A DNA stretch of 64,000 nucleotides, from assembly GCA_001683735.1 (NCBI GenBank), contig LUGG01000007.1, forward strand, positions 248,001 through 312,000. Direction: 5' to 3'. The position numbers and the translations under genes are program-made. This DNA is from Grifola frondosa. Lineage: Eukaryota; Basidiomycota; Agaricomycetes; Polyporales; Grifolaceae. Below are positions 35,385-47,095 of this stretch, one piece after another. Under the pieces are notes generated by a model, which made no database searches, was not told the origin of the DNA, and saw only the letters and a program-made list of their open reading frames with translations. How positions within the stretch are numbered: position 1 is the first letter of the stretch; every line of letters starts with the position of its first letter.

Positions 35385-35621
35385 CTCAACGTTAACGGTA
35401 GGACCGGATATAGTTGCAACCTAAATTTGGACTACCGTCCGTCTCAATGCGCCTCTCTAGCTCATACTGATTCGACTACATATATGTTAGAAATATATCC
35501 GTGAAACATGCATGTGCACTGCCACCTTCGTATGAAATATCCAAGTCTGTTTGTATCTCCACGTTCTAACGGCGTGACCGGAACGCAGCCGATCGAAACC
35601 ACATCTCCTAAAAAAAGCCTG

Positions 35622-36638
35622 TCAGCTTCGATTTCCCACCATCCAGACACATTCGGAACGCGCGATCAATGTCCCTACCAAACTTGACCACCACCCCAAC
35701 AGCTTCCGGACTATCCGGCCATTTCTATATGCCATCCTAAGTCTGATCGCATTGGCAGCTAGCTTTCGCTGGCCTTTACTCACTTTCACAACAAAATAGT
35801 TGTGTCTCACCCGAGCTACCAACAGCCTTTCCATAAAGTTCAGTTGTTGCAACTGAAGGGGCACATCGCCGATCCATAATCCATTCGCGAGCGATTCTCT
35901 AGGGAGTCGACGCCGTTTCACAGCATTCTCACAGATGTTGCATATGTCAAGCTGTGTGTGCTGTCCGGACCCATGTATGCCACCTTTAAACAAAATGGGC
36001 CCCATGCACTCTTCAATGGGATCGGACGAAACCAAACGCTCCAGACGTGTGATCCCCTCACCTGTACGCACTAGTGAGGTAAGATCTGTTGTGTCTCTTA
36101 GTACACGACGGAGGCTTTGTACAGCAGTCAACCGTCCGCATACTGCGCACGGCCCTTCGCCCACAACATTCGCCGCCATTGCATCACACCATTCACGAAC
36201 AAAACCACAGGCGGCACGAGCATCGACCCCGCGAGGTGGGAACTGCGCACGAGCACTGGCGAATGGTTGAGACACACACGCGACACTGTACTCAAACACG
36301 GAATAGTGTGCAGCGCAATCGAGATCACATACGTGGGCATGGAGAGAAGTCCTCATAGACACAACCGTACGGGTCTTTTGCGAAAAGCGCACGTTGTGCA
36401 ATCGAGCGACTGCAACTAAATGTTGGCGACCAAGTCGACCGACGATGGTGCGAAACGGCACATCGACAACAAAAGTGGTATCTCGGGCTGACGATGCTAC
36501 TGCCGCAGGTAGCACAGCACCGATGTAACGACATGAGCCACGACGACTGTCGGGAAGAGTGCCAGAAACCAATGGATGCTCGCCAATTTCTGCAATCGCA
36601 AATTGATTGCGGGCGACACTGGGCGCGTGACAATCCAT
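35622..36638 (-). mobile_element. Helitron-type fragment (DUF6570-like N-terminal protein part)
   Basis: From the ATG at 36638 the frame runs about 338 codons. Diagnostic pieces are GEGPCAVCGRL and CNICENAVKRRRLP, resembling paired zinc-finger cysteines, followed by SLANGLWIGDVP and NFMERLLVARVRHN. This order is characteristic of the N-terminal protein half of mushroom Helitrons (DUF6570), which sits before the Rep/helicase regions. The matching stops after KLAANAI; from there the translation no longer resembles the family. No Rep HUH motif or PIF1 helicase motif was found nearby, so this is a truncated, non-autonomous remnant. Helitron ends (5' TC and 3' hairpin-CTRR) were not located. Confidence 0.65.
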
Positions 36639-37647
36639 GGTATGATCCTGTTCGGCCGCTTATCAGTAACCGACGAGAAAATTGTCATCACACATGCGTA
36701 CCGACATATTTGAAGGCAATAGTCTCGTGCTAAAAAAATAGACAGCTGACACTGGGTGCTCAAAGATGTTAATCAAAACGAACGAAGCACGCCGGTGATG
36801 AGCACCCCTTACAGTGAGGAAGTGAAGACGGATAGCGGATGCACAGTTCTCCTGTCCGTTGCGGATGAGATGAATTGGCGTTCGGAAACGACCCAAAACG
36901 CGATTCGGCGGCTTTGAGTCTTAAACCTTTCATAACTCGATGGAAAGTGGGCGATAAAGCCAAGTTCAATCAGCCCTGGACGACTTGGCGATGCGGTTTG
37001 GAGCTGAACTCTCTCTCTCCTCCACACCGCGCCCGAGACTTCCGACGGTGACGGCGTTGACTTTGATCCCCACACCGCGTTCATGTGATTGCACGCGTTC
37101 CTTGCCACCACTGACGAGGGAAGGTGTTCGCGATCCCCCTCCAAGGTGTTGGTTGTACTACTACAGACACAGATATCTCTCATGCTTTCTCGTCTTTCCA
37201 TCTCCTCCGCCCCGTGAGGGCTTGTACTATTATATATATGCTATGGTCTTCAACTCTCCTATCGACTGGCTTCTGTATGTGTCCCATATGGGAAAAGGGT
37301 GGATGTAAATGGTCAAACATATCTACTTTATATGGCTCTCAGCTCTCCTCGCCTCTCGTCTACTCATCAAATGTGCTCAACGTTTGCGACCCAAAGATGC
37401 GCGAGTCTCTGCACTGTCTCTGCACTAACCATTCATCGGGGGGAATCGGAACCTGGCGTGCGGAGCAGCGCCGTCTACCCACACGTGCCATCCTAAGTCC
37501 CTAAGCCTTGAAGCTTGGGACATCTGGAGTATCAAAGGTGAGAAAGGCTCTTGAGTATGGTCACACCGCTAATATGTGCACAAGAACTGCACGCACCATT
37601 GGCCAGAACACGACTTGTCACAGGAGCACTTCGCTGCAGTAAACGAC
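36639..37647. other. Intergenic stretch, nothing recognised
   Basis: Several overlapping short open frames, none with recognised motifs. Possibly residual transposon sequence next to the Helitron fragment. Confidence 0.35.
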
Positions 37648-39204
37648 ATGAACTTCACCATCGTCTTCGAGATCCCGCTAGATGCGCTACCAGGGAGCAC
37701 CCTTGACATCTCCTCCGCAACACCCTGCCAATTCAGGCTCGTCGATTGCACCCAGCTCACCGTACATAACATCCTCCGCATCCGCGCATATCCATCATTA
37801 TCCTCCGTCCCCTACTCCACCATCTCGTATGTATGGCGCGGCAATCCCCCACACCCGACAGCACGATCTACGAGGCATGCGGGACGTTCACCGTTAGCGG
37901 CGCAGAGGCCAGCGACCCGATCAGCATCGCCGTCCTTCGCCATGCATGCACCGCGTCCCTCCAGGCCGGCGCCCCGAACCTCTGGCTCGACCGCCTCTGC
38001 ATCATCGAGACGGATGCCAACGACAAGGCCTGGCAGATCAGCCGGATGCACCAGATCTACGCGTCCTGCGTGGTGTGCCTCGTGCTCCCCGGCGGGATTC
38101 GCCGCCTCGTGGGCCTGGATGAGGAGACCCCGTGGATCCATCGCGCGTGGACCCTCCAGGAGGCCGTCGCGCCACACCGTGTAGAGGTCCTCTTCGCGTG
38201 GACGCGCGGCGCGGTCACCGGCGCTTCGGGGTCCACGGAGCCGCTCTGGCCGCAGGCGGTCATCCCGACCAGTCGAGCGTCGCGGACCTCTCCTCCGTCC
38301 TGACGTCGTCCATGGGGAATGCATGGCTCGTCGTCGAAGGCGGCGAGACAGAGCGGGCCTGCCCGCGGATCTTCGGCGCCGAATCCAGCTGGGACCAGCG
38401 CAAGGTCCTCTTGGGCGCCCTTGAGGAGTCGCACCCGGACATTCGAGAGCAGGCCATATGGCGCAGCACCATGATGCGCACGGCTCCCGCCCGGTAGACG
38501 TGATCCTGAGTATCATGGGTCTCTTCGGCGTGACGCTCGACGCAAGTGCTTTCCGCAGCACCGACCAGCGGGGCGCCGCCATCGCGCTCGCGCAGGCAAT
38601 CTTACGCAAGGGCGGCAGGGCCAGCTGGCTCGGAGCCGTGTTCCACTTGCCGCCCGACAAGCGCCTCTCCGCGTTCCCTGCGTTCCCGCAGCCGAGTGCG
38701 TCGGGTGCGGGCCGGGTGCCGGTGACGATGGAGTATCCCGGCTGGTGGCTGGACGGCGTGCCTGGGGGATCGATGGACGACGCAGGATACTTCACATTTA
38801 CGAGCAAAGCCGCGCCTCTCGTTCCGGCAGGCGCGTCTCCCTCGGCCGCTCCACACGACGGAGGACGCGTCGTGAACGCACGACGAAGCGGACGCGGCGC
38901 CACCGTTGCAGCGATAGATGGGTCGATGTGGGAGATACAGGACAGCCGCGTGGCAGGGAACGGGGGCCGCAAGCATGGTGGAGCGTTCATAGTTTTCCTT
39001 GGGCGGCTGGAACAAGACTTCAGAGGTGCTCGCGCGCGCATGCTCGACACGCTGCGCGCGATCCTCGTGCAGGCACACGCTCCGGAAAGGTTTCACAGGA
39101 TATCGTATTTCGTCCTGTATGATAAATGGCAGCCGGTGATCGATACTTGGGAAGAGAGGCGGTTCAGCGTAGGGGGAGGCCTGATGAATAGGCGGATCAT
39201 ATAG
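37648..39204 (+). CDS. HET-like heterokaryon incompatibility protein, second type
   Basis: The start MNFTIVFEIPLDALPGSTLD at 37648 fits a mushroom HET-like family; the frame is open further upstream without ATG. Conserved pieces in order are CQFRLVDCTQLTVHN, VPYSTISYVWRGNPPH, DPISIAVLRHACTASL, APNLWLDRLCII, DKAWQISRMHQIYASC, and TPWIHRAWTLQEA (the WTLQE of HET domains). Then come REQAIWRSTMMRT and ILSIMGLFGVTLD. The three parts lie in three frames: single bases are missing near 37860-37866, 38264-38266 and 38481-38487. Adding three bases gives exactly 520 codons with no intron. The coding strand is GC-rich relative to its surroundings. As written the gene cannot be translated whole. Confidence 0.75.
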
Positions 39205-40643
39205 ATTCCTCGTACCACGGACTCGACGGCGGTCCAGGATGAATATATGCAGACCCTATAGTGGTCAGATCATCCGTGTTGCAGAACTACGGATACGCCA
39301 AACCTGAAGGTTGTTCCGTCACTTCAGGCGTAAATTGAAAAGAGCGTAGTGTGGCATCTGATACATGCAGAGGCACAGATCTGCACATACGTACATATGC
39401 CTGGATAGCTGAGGCGTACACATCTTGGCTTCTTGAGTTGAACAGAGATTGAGATACTGTAGTAGAATCCGAATTTAGGCCTACTATCTAGCAGTTATTG
39501 GAACCGCTCTCAAGCAGGGAAAGGATGAAGTTGAAACTCACGAAGAGAAAGAAGTCGTGCACAAACCCATTCACACCACCCAAGCGTGTAGCAGTTCAAA
39601 AGAACAGCGGAATCCGGGGATATTTAGTCATAACCCTGCATACACGATAATCATTAGACTTTCACGTTCGTGGAGACATGAAACATAATTGTACCATCCA
39701 TTAGCTGTGTACATAACCATTGATGCGCACTCGCCTACGATGCAAGCGCTGATATTGCACTGACATGCACGTAGCTTGGGAAGCGGGTTGCCGCGGAGGA
39801 GTCGTTGAGTGACATAAGTTTGCAAGAAGTGGAACGCAAGACTCTTCATCAGTTTGATGGACGTGATTGTGGGTGTTACCCATTGACTGATGAGGCATGT
39901 CCCACGAGCCAAATGCCGTCAAATGCAGAGATCGAGGTGTTAGCGAAATGATCTCTATTCCCTCATACGTGATAGGTGAAAATGTGTTTCGCCAGGACGG
40001 AGCCTTTCGTTTGCAAGACTATCCAGGGGATATGGCGAGGAAATCGCGCTGAGATCGGTGACTGCAGAACGCAGATGAATCGCAAAGAGCGTGTAGAAAG
40101 AATACGAGTCAAGAGAGCCGCACGAGTTTAAACCGACACAGTGATTGCCTTGTTGAGCGACAAATGATCCAAACAGAGGATCGATACACCCTGAGCGAGC
40201 TAGAGGCCCTTAATTGATATTAAGGCACGGAGGTGGTCGATCGTCGGAGTGGAAGGATATTGACCAAGATCCATTCGCGCGACCTGACCTGACTATAATT
40301 TTGACGCATTGCAATCCCAACCGCCTGCAACGAAAACGCAATCGAATGGATCACGAAGGGACATGGGACAGCTAGCCCAGTTCAAAACGTTGCATTCTCG
40401 ATCAGCGATCACGACCAGCTAGGTGCAGTCAGCCACTCACCATTCTCCCCGCCCGCCGCCGTCATCCTCAGTACTATAAGAAATGGGCGCCCGCGATGGC
40501 GCATTCTCCAACTGGTTGTCTCTCGCCAGCATCTTTCCGTTCCAAGCCTCCAGCAAACACCACCGCTCACCAGCACCACATTCATTCACACTCCCTCACG
40601 TTCATTCAGCCGATACCCACCACAGTAACAACAGCTCATCGCA
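39205..40643. other. Intergenic stretch, nothing recognised
   Basis: Only short open frames. The final 200 bp are pyrimidine-rich and form the probable leader of the secreted-protein gene at 40644. Confidence 0.4.
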
Positions 40644-41775
40644 ATGCCTGCCTTCACCACCTTTTTCCGTCTCTGCACTGCCACTGCAGCCGTCCTCGCC
40701 CTCCTTCCCGCAGTCTCCGCAAGCCCCAAATCAAATGTATTCGGCGCACTCACCCCCACTTCCACCATGAAGCACTATGACGCCGGTTCATTGAACCCCA
40801 ACAACCCCGTACTGAACAAGCTCGCGCTGTCCTCGCGTGAATACTTGACGAATGCAAAGCGCATGGCGCGCGGTCTTCCGCTGAATAGGCCGCGCTTTTA
40901 CAATGGTGAGTCTGCAGGCATTTGCATTTTGCGCGGTCATGCGGGACTGACCGATACCCGCCAGGCAAGCGCGCCACCGCGCCCCGCACGTCCGCTATGC
41001 CCTGCCCCGCGCGCCACGGGCACGATCCGCGTGGAAGGCGACAGCCTCGACGGGTATATCTCCAGGATCCCGAATGCGTTCGGCGAATATGGCATCACTA
41101 CCGATGAGAGCGAGGCCCTGAGCGTGAGCATCACGAGCTGCGATGAGGAGTCATTCGACATCGTCACGCTCGTACGTCTCCCCTCTTCTCCCCCGCGCAG
41201 AGGTGCTAAGTTCGTCGCGACCGCAGAACGGCATCGCCGACTTCCCATACTTCGGCGGTGTCTCAGGCTTCGCGAATACGTCGCCGGACCTGCTCGCGGG
41301 CTCCACCAACTACGTGTATATCGCCGGGACACTGCAAAGTGAGTACCGGCCAGGCTGAAAGCGCGCTTCGTGAGGCTGACGCGCCTGCAGCCCCGCACGA
41401 CTCCGTCCCCGTGTTGCAGCCCAACTCGTTCTCGTACGCGACGGGCATTTCAGAGCCTTCGGAGAGCGCGCTCTGGACCATCTCTGATACGAACGAGCTC
41501 ACCGCACAGTGGATCAACGTGAACGGCGGTGCGTACCCGTGCCCCATCTCCTCTCTCCAGGGACTTCGCAGTTGATGCATATATGCAGATTACTCGACCT
41601 CGTACTTGTTGTACCACCCCGCCGATACCGTGTTCGTTCTCGTGGGAGATGTGCAGAAGTTCGACGCACGGTTCGGGCCCAGCATTGCGGTGGTGAGTGT
41701 CTCCTTTCACGTCGCATGCAGCACATGGGACTTATCGATGTTCTCTCTTAGACCTTAACGTTCGTGGATGCCTGA
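40644..41775 (+). CDS. Secreted hypothetical protein of polypore type
   Basis: Six exons fit: 40644-40905, 40965-41171, 41227-41338, 41391-41528, 41589-41692 and 41752-41775, about 280 residues. A signal peptide ends near AVSASP (LCTATAAVLALLPAVSASP). A proregion with ARGLPLNRPRFYN precedes the mature part: GTIRVEGDSLDGYISRIPNA, FGEYGITTDESEALSVSI, GIADFPYFGGVSGFANTSPD, ALWTISDTNELTAQWINVNG, and a terminal TLTFVDA. I know it as a recurring conserved hypothetical secreted protein in mushrooms but no function is established. One extra base near 41005-41015 (GC-rich run) shifts exon 2; all other junctions are in phase. The leader is C-rich as in highly expressed genes. Confidence 0.75.
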
Positions 41776-43330
41776 GACACATCTGCGCGCTCTGCGTTAG
41801 CGTACTAGCCGCATATCGATGCATATATGAATGTAGATACGAAGTGACCGACCTTTTCTTTGTTGTAGGACCAGCAGAGATGCTCAGCGTGTCCGATAGG
41901 ATGTTTAAGCCTCTACATGAATTAATTGTGTTTCGCAAACACGAATCGTTAGCGAAGGAAATCAGCTAGTGAGATCAGCGTGTAGTACTCGCTGGATACA
42001 GATGGTTGGAGTCCAGAGGCGGTGAATCTTGTCACGCCGCCGTGCACGGTGACGCGCGATCATACCGCGACCCCGCCGCCGCCCGACTTCCGCGCCGACA
42101 ACCTGCCCTAAACATGGGCAGTATATAACCCTCGCTCCGTGCGTCTTAGTTTCTTTAGAACATACTCAGCTAGGATCTATTTTATAGGTACTAACTCGGG
42201 TCTCGCATGTTTACACATGCCACATCCTTCAAATCCAGTCGATGACACCGGCGCTCGCTCGTTTTACCGAGAACATGCTCCCTCGCAAGGGGGAGCTCGA
42301 GGACGTTTGGTTTGTTCGCTGCACGCGCTCGTATGGACCGCGCGGAGGACTCATCAGCGAGTGGAGCGTATGTCTGATGGATTTCTTATTTACTTAGTTT
42401 TATAGTTTCTCGCAAATATATGTCTTTAGCTTTATTGATTGGTGTGATAAAATTGAGTCCTTGCTATAATAGGATATGTTCCGAGGCTTGTTATGAATAA
42501 TGCACATATTATGTAGCGAGCAGTACTTGCGTAGTTTGTACCATAGTTGAATTTGAGTTTCCACGCAATTCGTTGTTCCCCTTTCAAGAAGATGCGTGTA
42601 AATACGGGTGGTTAGACCCAGTGCCAGCTGCCGAGTGGAGCCTGAGTGAAGCTTCGGGTCGAATAAATGTCGTAGAGTTCTCAAGGCACACTTCACACTT
42701 CGGAGGACCTCAAGGCGTTCTCGCAGACGGGGATTCCGAATCAAAGCTGGTGGTGGATCACTGGAGAGAAAAAATAGGGTCCCCGATACATATCTGCCTC
42801 CTGCTCTCGTACTCTCGCAGGCTGCGGGCTCCGCAAGGCTCGCTAGTTGCCAAAAAAGACATGGTACAGCTACGGAATCGGTCGGCATCGGTGCCATCGC
42901 ATGATAGTGGCACAGTGCTATGCAGAGCCCTATTTACGCTCGCTCGGCTTCGCCTGCACCAGGCAGGGGTACACCATATGCGTCCGCCAACGACTGCTAT
43001 GGTCTGCGTCCCTCAACTGTTAGCTATCCGAGAATTGGAAGAGAACATGGAAAGTGGATCATGAAATGAAATATACAAAATGGGAAATTACTAAGACATC
43101 TGTGGCTAGTCTGCCTCCTGCACCACCAACCGCAGTGATCCACCGCAGTGTTCAGTCGCTCACTCCCTCCAGCTTCACTTGGCCGGCATTCTCATGATAT
43201 GTCGATCATGGTAAATGTGTTATCAATAATGACAAACAACTCAGCCTTAAAGGTCTAAGACTTTAAGCCCGAGTTCAGCATTGCTCACTAGCGCCTACTA
43301 GCACTCACATCTGTAGCCTGTACCATCGCG
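41776..43330. other. Intergenic stretch with two overlapping unassigned open frames
   Basis: A minus frame (42400-42897) and a plus frame (42573-43064) overlap; neither has a recognisable domain, and no splice pattern supports either. Confidence 0.3.
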
Positions 43331-44736
43331 ATGGATCCAGAATTTGCCGCGCTCCTGGCCCAACTGCCTCCGCCGCCGCCTGAAACCGACGATGTTCTAG
43401 TTATACGGGACCGCTTTAACGTGGTTCTTTCTGTGTATGCCAATTTTAACGCGCGTTCTCTACCTTCAGGTGAGTTCTGATTAGCATCGAAGACATCTCA
43501 TTAGTTTAACATGCTAAACATACTGCGTAGAAACAGAATACCGTGTTGAGGACCATAAGGTCCCCGTAGATGGTGGAGAAATCACTGTACGTTGCGTGAT
43601 ACCAACACCCGCTGGCGCTCAGGCGGACACATCATTCCCGGTTTTATTCTGGATGCACGGAGGAGGTATGTCAGACGCTGCTATATCCCGAATTTTCTCG
43701 AGTTTTGCTATACAATTGCTGTTAACATTCGTTGTAGGATGGACGCTGGGAAATATCGATACGGACGACTTTTATCTCAGAATCCTCTGCGTAGATCTCC
43801 AGATCTCGATCGTCAACGTTGAGTACAGGTTCGTATAGTACCATTGTTTGCTTCAGACCCATATGTTGGAGCTCAACGTCGGGTAGGCTGGCTCCCGAGC
43901 ATCCTTTCCCCGCCGGCTTGAACGATTGTTATGCTGCGTTGAAATGGGTATGAAAATTGATACATCTGGCAATTCCATCGCTGTGATTTACGTCTTAAAT
44001 TATCAGGTAGCAAACAACGCTGCAGCTCTACATGCATCACTGTCACGAGGCTTTATCGTCGCCGGTTTATCTGCCGGTGCAAATTTAGCTGCAGTGCTTG
44101 CTCATCGCGCACTTGAGGATCCGTTTTTCAAAGAGAAGAGAGTAACCGGCCAGGTGATGCAGACTCCGACGACGGTGCATCTTCACGGTTATCCAGAGAA
44201 GTAAAGTGTGGTAATCCCTTGCATTTTCAAAAAATGCTCATTTTCAATAAATAGATATAAAGCGGAGCTTCTAGCGATGGAGGAGAACAAAGATGCGCCG
44301 ATACTCAATCGTCATGAAATGGAGAAGTTTGCTCGTACGCAGATCCCATTATTTTCTTTTATATTCTCTACTAATTGCGTGCACTGTGACAGGCTGTCTT
44401 CAAGCGCCTCCGGAAGACCCGGAGATATCTCCCTTGTTGTACCCATCACACAAGGGTCTTGCTGCGGCTTACCTGCAAGTCATGACACTCGATCCTCTAC
44501 GGGATGATGGGCTGCTTTATGAGAAGGTTTTGAGAGAGTCCGGCGTCAAGACGAAAATTGATGTGTAAGTATTATTTTAGTAGGAGATGTGCATTCTGAA
44601 GTGCTTCGACAGATATCCTGGCCTTCCACATGGATTCCATGTATTGTTCCCGACATTGCCTGCTGCAGCGAAGTTTGATCGCGAGCTGCGAGAAGGCATC
44701 AGATGGCTTCTCAGAGAGGATGTGCGTGCATGCTGA
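43331..44736 (+). CDS. Alpha/beta hydrolase (hormone-sensitive-lipase / esterase group)
   Basis: Eight exons, 43331-43469, 43531-43665, 43738-43828, 43887-43947, 44007-44200, 44255-44334, 44393-44564 and 44613-44736, are completely in frame (331 residues). The oxyanion motif HGGG is in [11 protein letters not shown] at an exon end. Then follow the substrate-side motif [20 protein letters not shown], the nucleophile elbow [18 protein letters not shown] (family G-x-S-A-G-x-N), the catalytic Asp in [13 protein letters not shown], and the His in YPGLPHGFH. This is the HGGG/abhydrolase-3 group that cleaves short-chain esters and carboxylic esters. There is no signal peptide, so it should act inside the cell. 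Note the small residue after SAG (A rather than G). Confidence 0.9.
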
Positions 44737-44975
44737 ATTACAACAAACTTGGAGGTTTTGGACACATCTTTCTGGAAGATATTCGCTTTCTGCATCTGGG
44801 AAGGTTCTCAATGCTCTTGGTCGATTGTATGACTGAGCATAACAGACAATACAGTGCATGGGATGATACACCATATTCCTTGATACCGAGAAGATCCGAC
44901 ATCATACATTTCATGGCTCTACATTAGGCGTGACATCGTCGACACTCCAAAGTTGCGCAAACTCGAGTTAGTGTT

Positions 44976-45378
44976 TCAAACCATCTGATTCTCGGCAACA
45001 TCTGCGTCTGGCAACCTGCGGGTCTGTGCCCTTGCCTTAGCCTTAGCCTTAGCCTTCACCTTTGCTTTTGCCTTCGTCCTAGCCCTCCACCAATCTGCTC
45101 GCTGTGGAGCATCCGCAACGGCGCCCCACCCTCCGTCCATATTGATGGAGGAGCGAACAACCCTCCGATCCTCCGCGCCCAATACTTCGCGCCTTTCTCA
45201 TCTCCGAATGCGCAGCAGGCCTTGCACGCCCGGATAGCATAGCGCTCCCACACCCTCTTGTTATACGCCTGTTCCAAGTCGCACGCCTCCAGATACAGCC
45301 GATCCCCCCGTATAAGCGCGTCGTCGTCCGCCATGTCCGGAGAGCGCGCCCACATCTCCAGCTCCGCATCAAATTGTT
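44976..45378 (-). pseudogene. C-terminal fragment resembling SET-domain family proteins
   Basis: The frame carries MWARSPDMADDDALIRGDRL, ACDLEQAYNKRVWERYAIRA and CCAFGDEKGAKYWAR, and in a second frame MDGGWGAVADAPQRADWW. These resemble the C-terminal helical part that follows a SET domain in mushroom lysine-methyltransferase-like proteins. No SET core lies upstream, so this is a 5'-truncated remnant. A one-base shift separates the two frames near 45150-45160. The end is a tandem Lys-Ala tract (KAKAKVKAKAKAKARAQ) from a hexamer-like repeat at about 45025-45075. Confidence 0.45.
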
Positions 45379-45528
45379 AATGAGCAAAATGATCTGGCAA
45401 CAACGTGAAAGAGTACGTGCAAACCGACTAGTGGTGTTGTGGCTTAGCTGATTGACTTTAGCTCACGGACTATGTTTGGGGAGGTCCATATGCACTGGAA
45501 AGACTCATCGCATTTTTCTGACCGATGG

Positions 45529-46092
45529 TCATTTTCGCAACCTGGCCATCCGCATCTTGTATCTCCATCTCGATTCCCTCACCGCTTGCAGCTCTTCCTC
45601 ACCGTTCACGCCTTCTTCGAGGTTCATCACCTCCACGAACCGCTTCGCGCCCTCGTCCCATCCTGGAATATTCTCTGCTTCTCCGGGCGGCGAGAGACCT
45701 GCAGCGTTCTTGATATCAGTATAATACACTCCGGGGCCACTCGGAAATTGGACTAGTAGCTTTTGGACTATGGCAATATGCGAATTGAGGGCTGCCCGAC
45801 GGAGCGTCGTCGACTTCGCGTCATTTTGCGCCGACAACAGCGATAGGGAGACCAGGTAGTCTAGCGCTTCCGTAGTACATCAACCTGTGGCTCTGTCGAG
45901 GCCGGAACAATGAACGGAGAACAACACATACCTGTGTATCCATTATCTGCTACCTGACGTTCTGCGAATATTAGGAACTCAAAACAACGCGTCTGTTGTC
46001 TCAAAGGAAATAAACAATTTCACGCTGGAAGAAGGTCGCGCGGTGAAATAAATACCAAACGCGTCCAGTGCCCCGACTTGAGTAGATGCCAT
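45529..46092 (-). CDS. Small ankyrin-repeat protein (YAR1-like)
   Basis: The best model starts at an ATG at 46092 (MASTQVGALDAF), with short introns at about 46040-45985 and 45930-45880. It continues through NGYTALDYLVSLSLLSAQND, TTLRRAALNSHIAIVQKLL (ankyrin consensus), then AENIPGWDEGAKRFVEVMN and an acidic segment. The expected end, IEIQDADGQVAKMTIG-like, appears in a different frame from about 45585, suggesting a one-base error near 45600. The later part resembles the C-terminus of the Yar1 family, which chaperones ribosomal protein S3. This identity is tentative. Confidence 0.5.
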
Positions 46093-46442
46093 TTCATACC
46101 TGGAGTCCATGATCTGCTTGTTGGCCGACATTTGATCCAGGTTCGGTGTTTATCTGTATATAACCAAATACAAATGAAATCTCGTTCTTAGTTCCCGCGA
46201 GTAACTGATCGGTCGAATTGCAAACATTGGATGTTCGGACGTACTGGATTCCGCGATGGTAACAACCGCCGATGAATCGGGCCAAAACGCGAATTAGATT
46301 CTGGATATATTTCCGTCATAATCTGGACACAGAAAAATAGAGCTCAAGAGATCAAAGGCCCACCCAGACATAGCCGCTACAAGTACACGTCTTTCATAAG
46401 TGAAAACTGGACCACACGAACTACTGTTGATATCCCATATCA
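46093..46442. other. Short intergenic stretch, nothing recognised
   Basis: No motif-bearing open frame between the ankyrin gene and the next minus-strand gene. Confidence 0.4.
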
Positions 46443-47095
46443 TCACAAACCGAGCGCGAGCATTGCCACCGCCACCACAGACATTACGATCGCGGGAGAT
46501 GCGCCGAGGACAATATCACCATTGGTGAGAGTATGGTTGGACACAGTTGGTCGCAGCTTTGCGTATAGTCTGCGTCGGCACGGTTAGTACAAAATCCAAT
46601 GCGCACAGAAGAGAAACGCACTGTTCATGATAGTCTGGAGCGTCGATTGGACAAGCGAAGCGTTGCTCTTCGGCGAGGCATTGACCGCGCACTGAAAGCA
46701 GCTCGCGAGGTTGGTGTCTATGGTGTTCGAGCAGCAATCAGTGTCGGTGCATGTCTGTAGAATTGATGTATTTAGCATCAGTGAGTTAATCCAGATTTGA
46801 CAGGACTCACGTTCAAAGCGCCCTCGACGGCGGCGCAAGCGGATTGACACTAAATACGATGAGATTCGAAAGAATACATTGATCTGACTCGGTGGCTGAC
46901 CGAGGCAGGGACGTCTGCGGTCTCATTTCCAGCCTCCTGCCTTTTTATGAGGCCGTTGAATGCAAAGCGAGTCTCGACGGTCGAGGAAACCGCTGTGGAA
47001 AGTGGGATATCATTATTTAGCTCGAGGACTAGGTCACACAGATATTCACCAGTTCCAAAGCCTAGAGCGAGAACAGCGAGAGAGGAGATGCGCAT
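46443..47095 (-). CDS. Small Cys-rich secreted protein, probably GPI-anchored
   Basis: The ATG at 47095 starts MRISSLAVLALGFG, a signal peptide-like segment. After an intron a Cys-rich module appears: CQSACAAVEGALN, then CTDTDCCSNTIDTNLASCFQ and CAVNASPKSNASLVQSTL. A final exon in another frame ends NGDIVLGASPAIVMSVVAVA and LALGL before a stop at 46445-46443, a typical GPI-attachment tail (small residues then a hydrophobic stretch). One junction or base near 46560 is unresolved. Similar Cys-rich surface proteins are common in mushrooms but have no known function. Confidence 0.55.

Noticed and set aside
37812..39050. Minus-strand open frame of 412 codons
   Set aside because: Shadow of the GC-rich HET-like gene on the plus strand; composition is biased and no domain is recognisable.
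45025..45075. Telomere-like CCTTAG repeats
   Set aside because: The unit differs from the fungal telomere (TTAGGG) and encodes a Lys-Ala tract in a minus-strand frame; it is a simple coding repeat.
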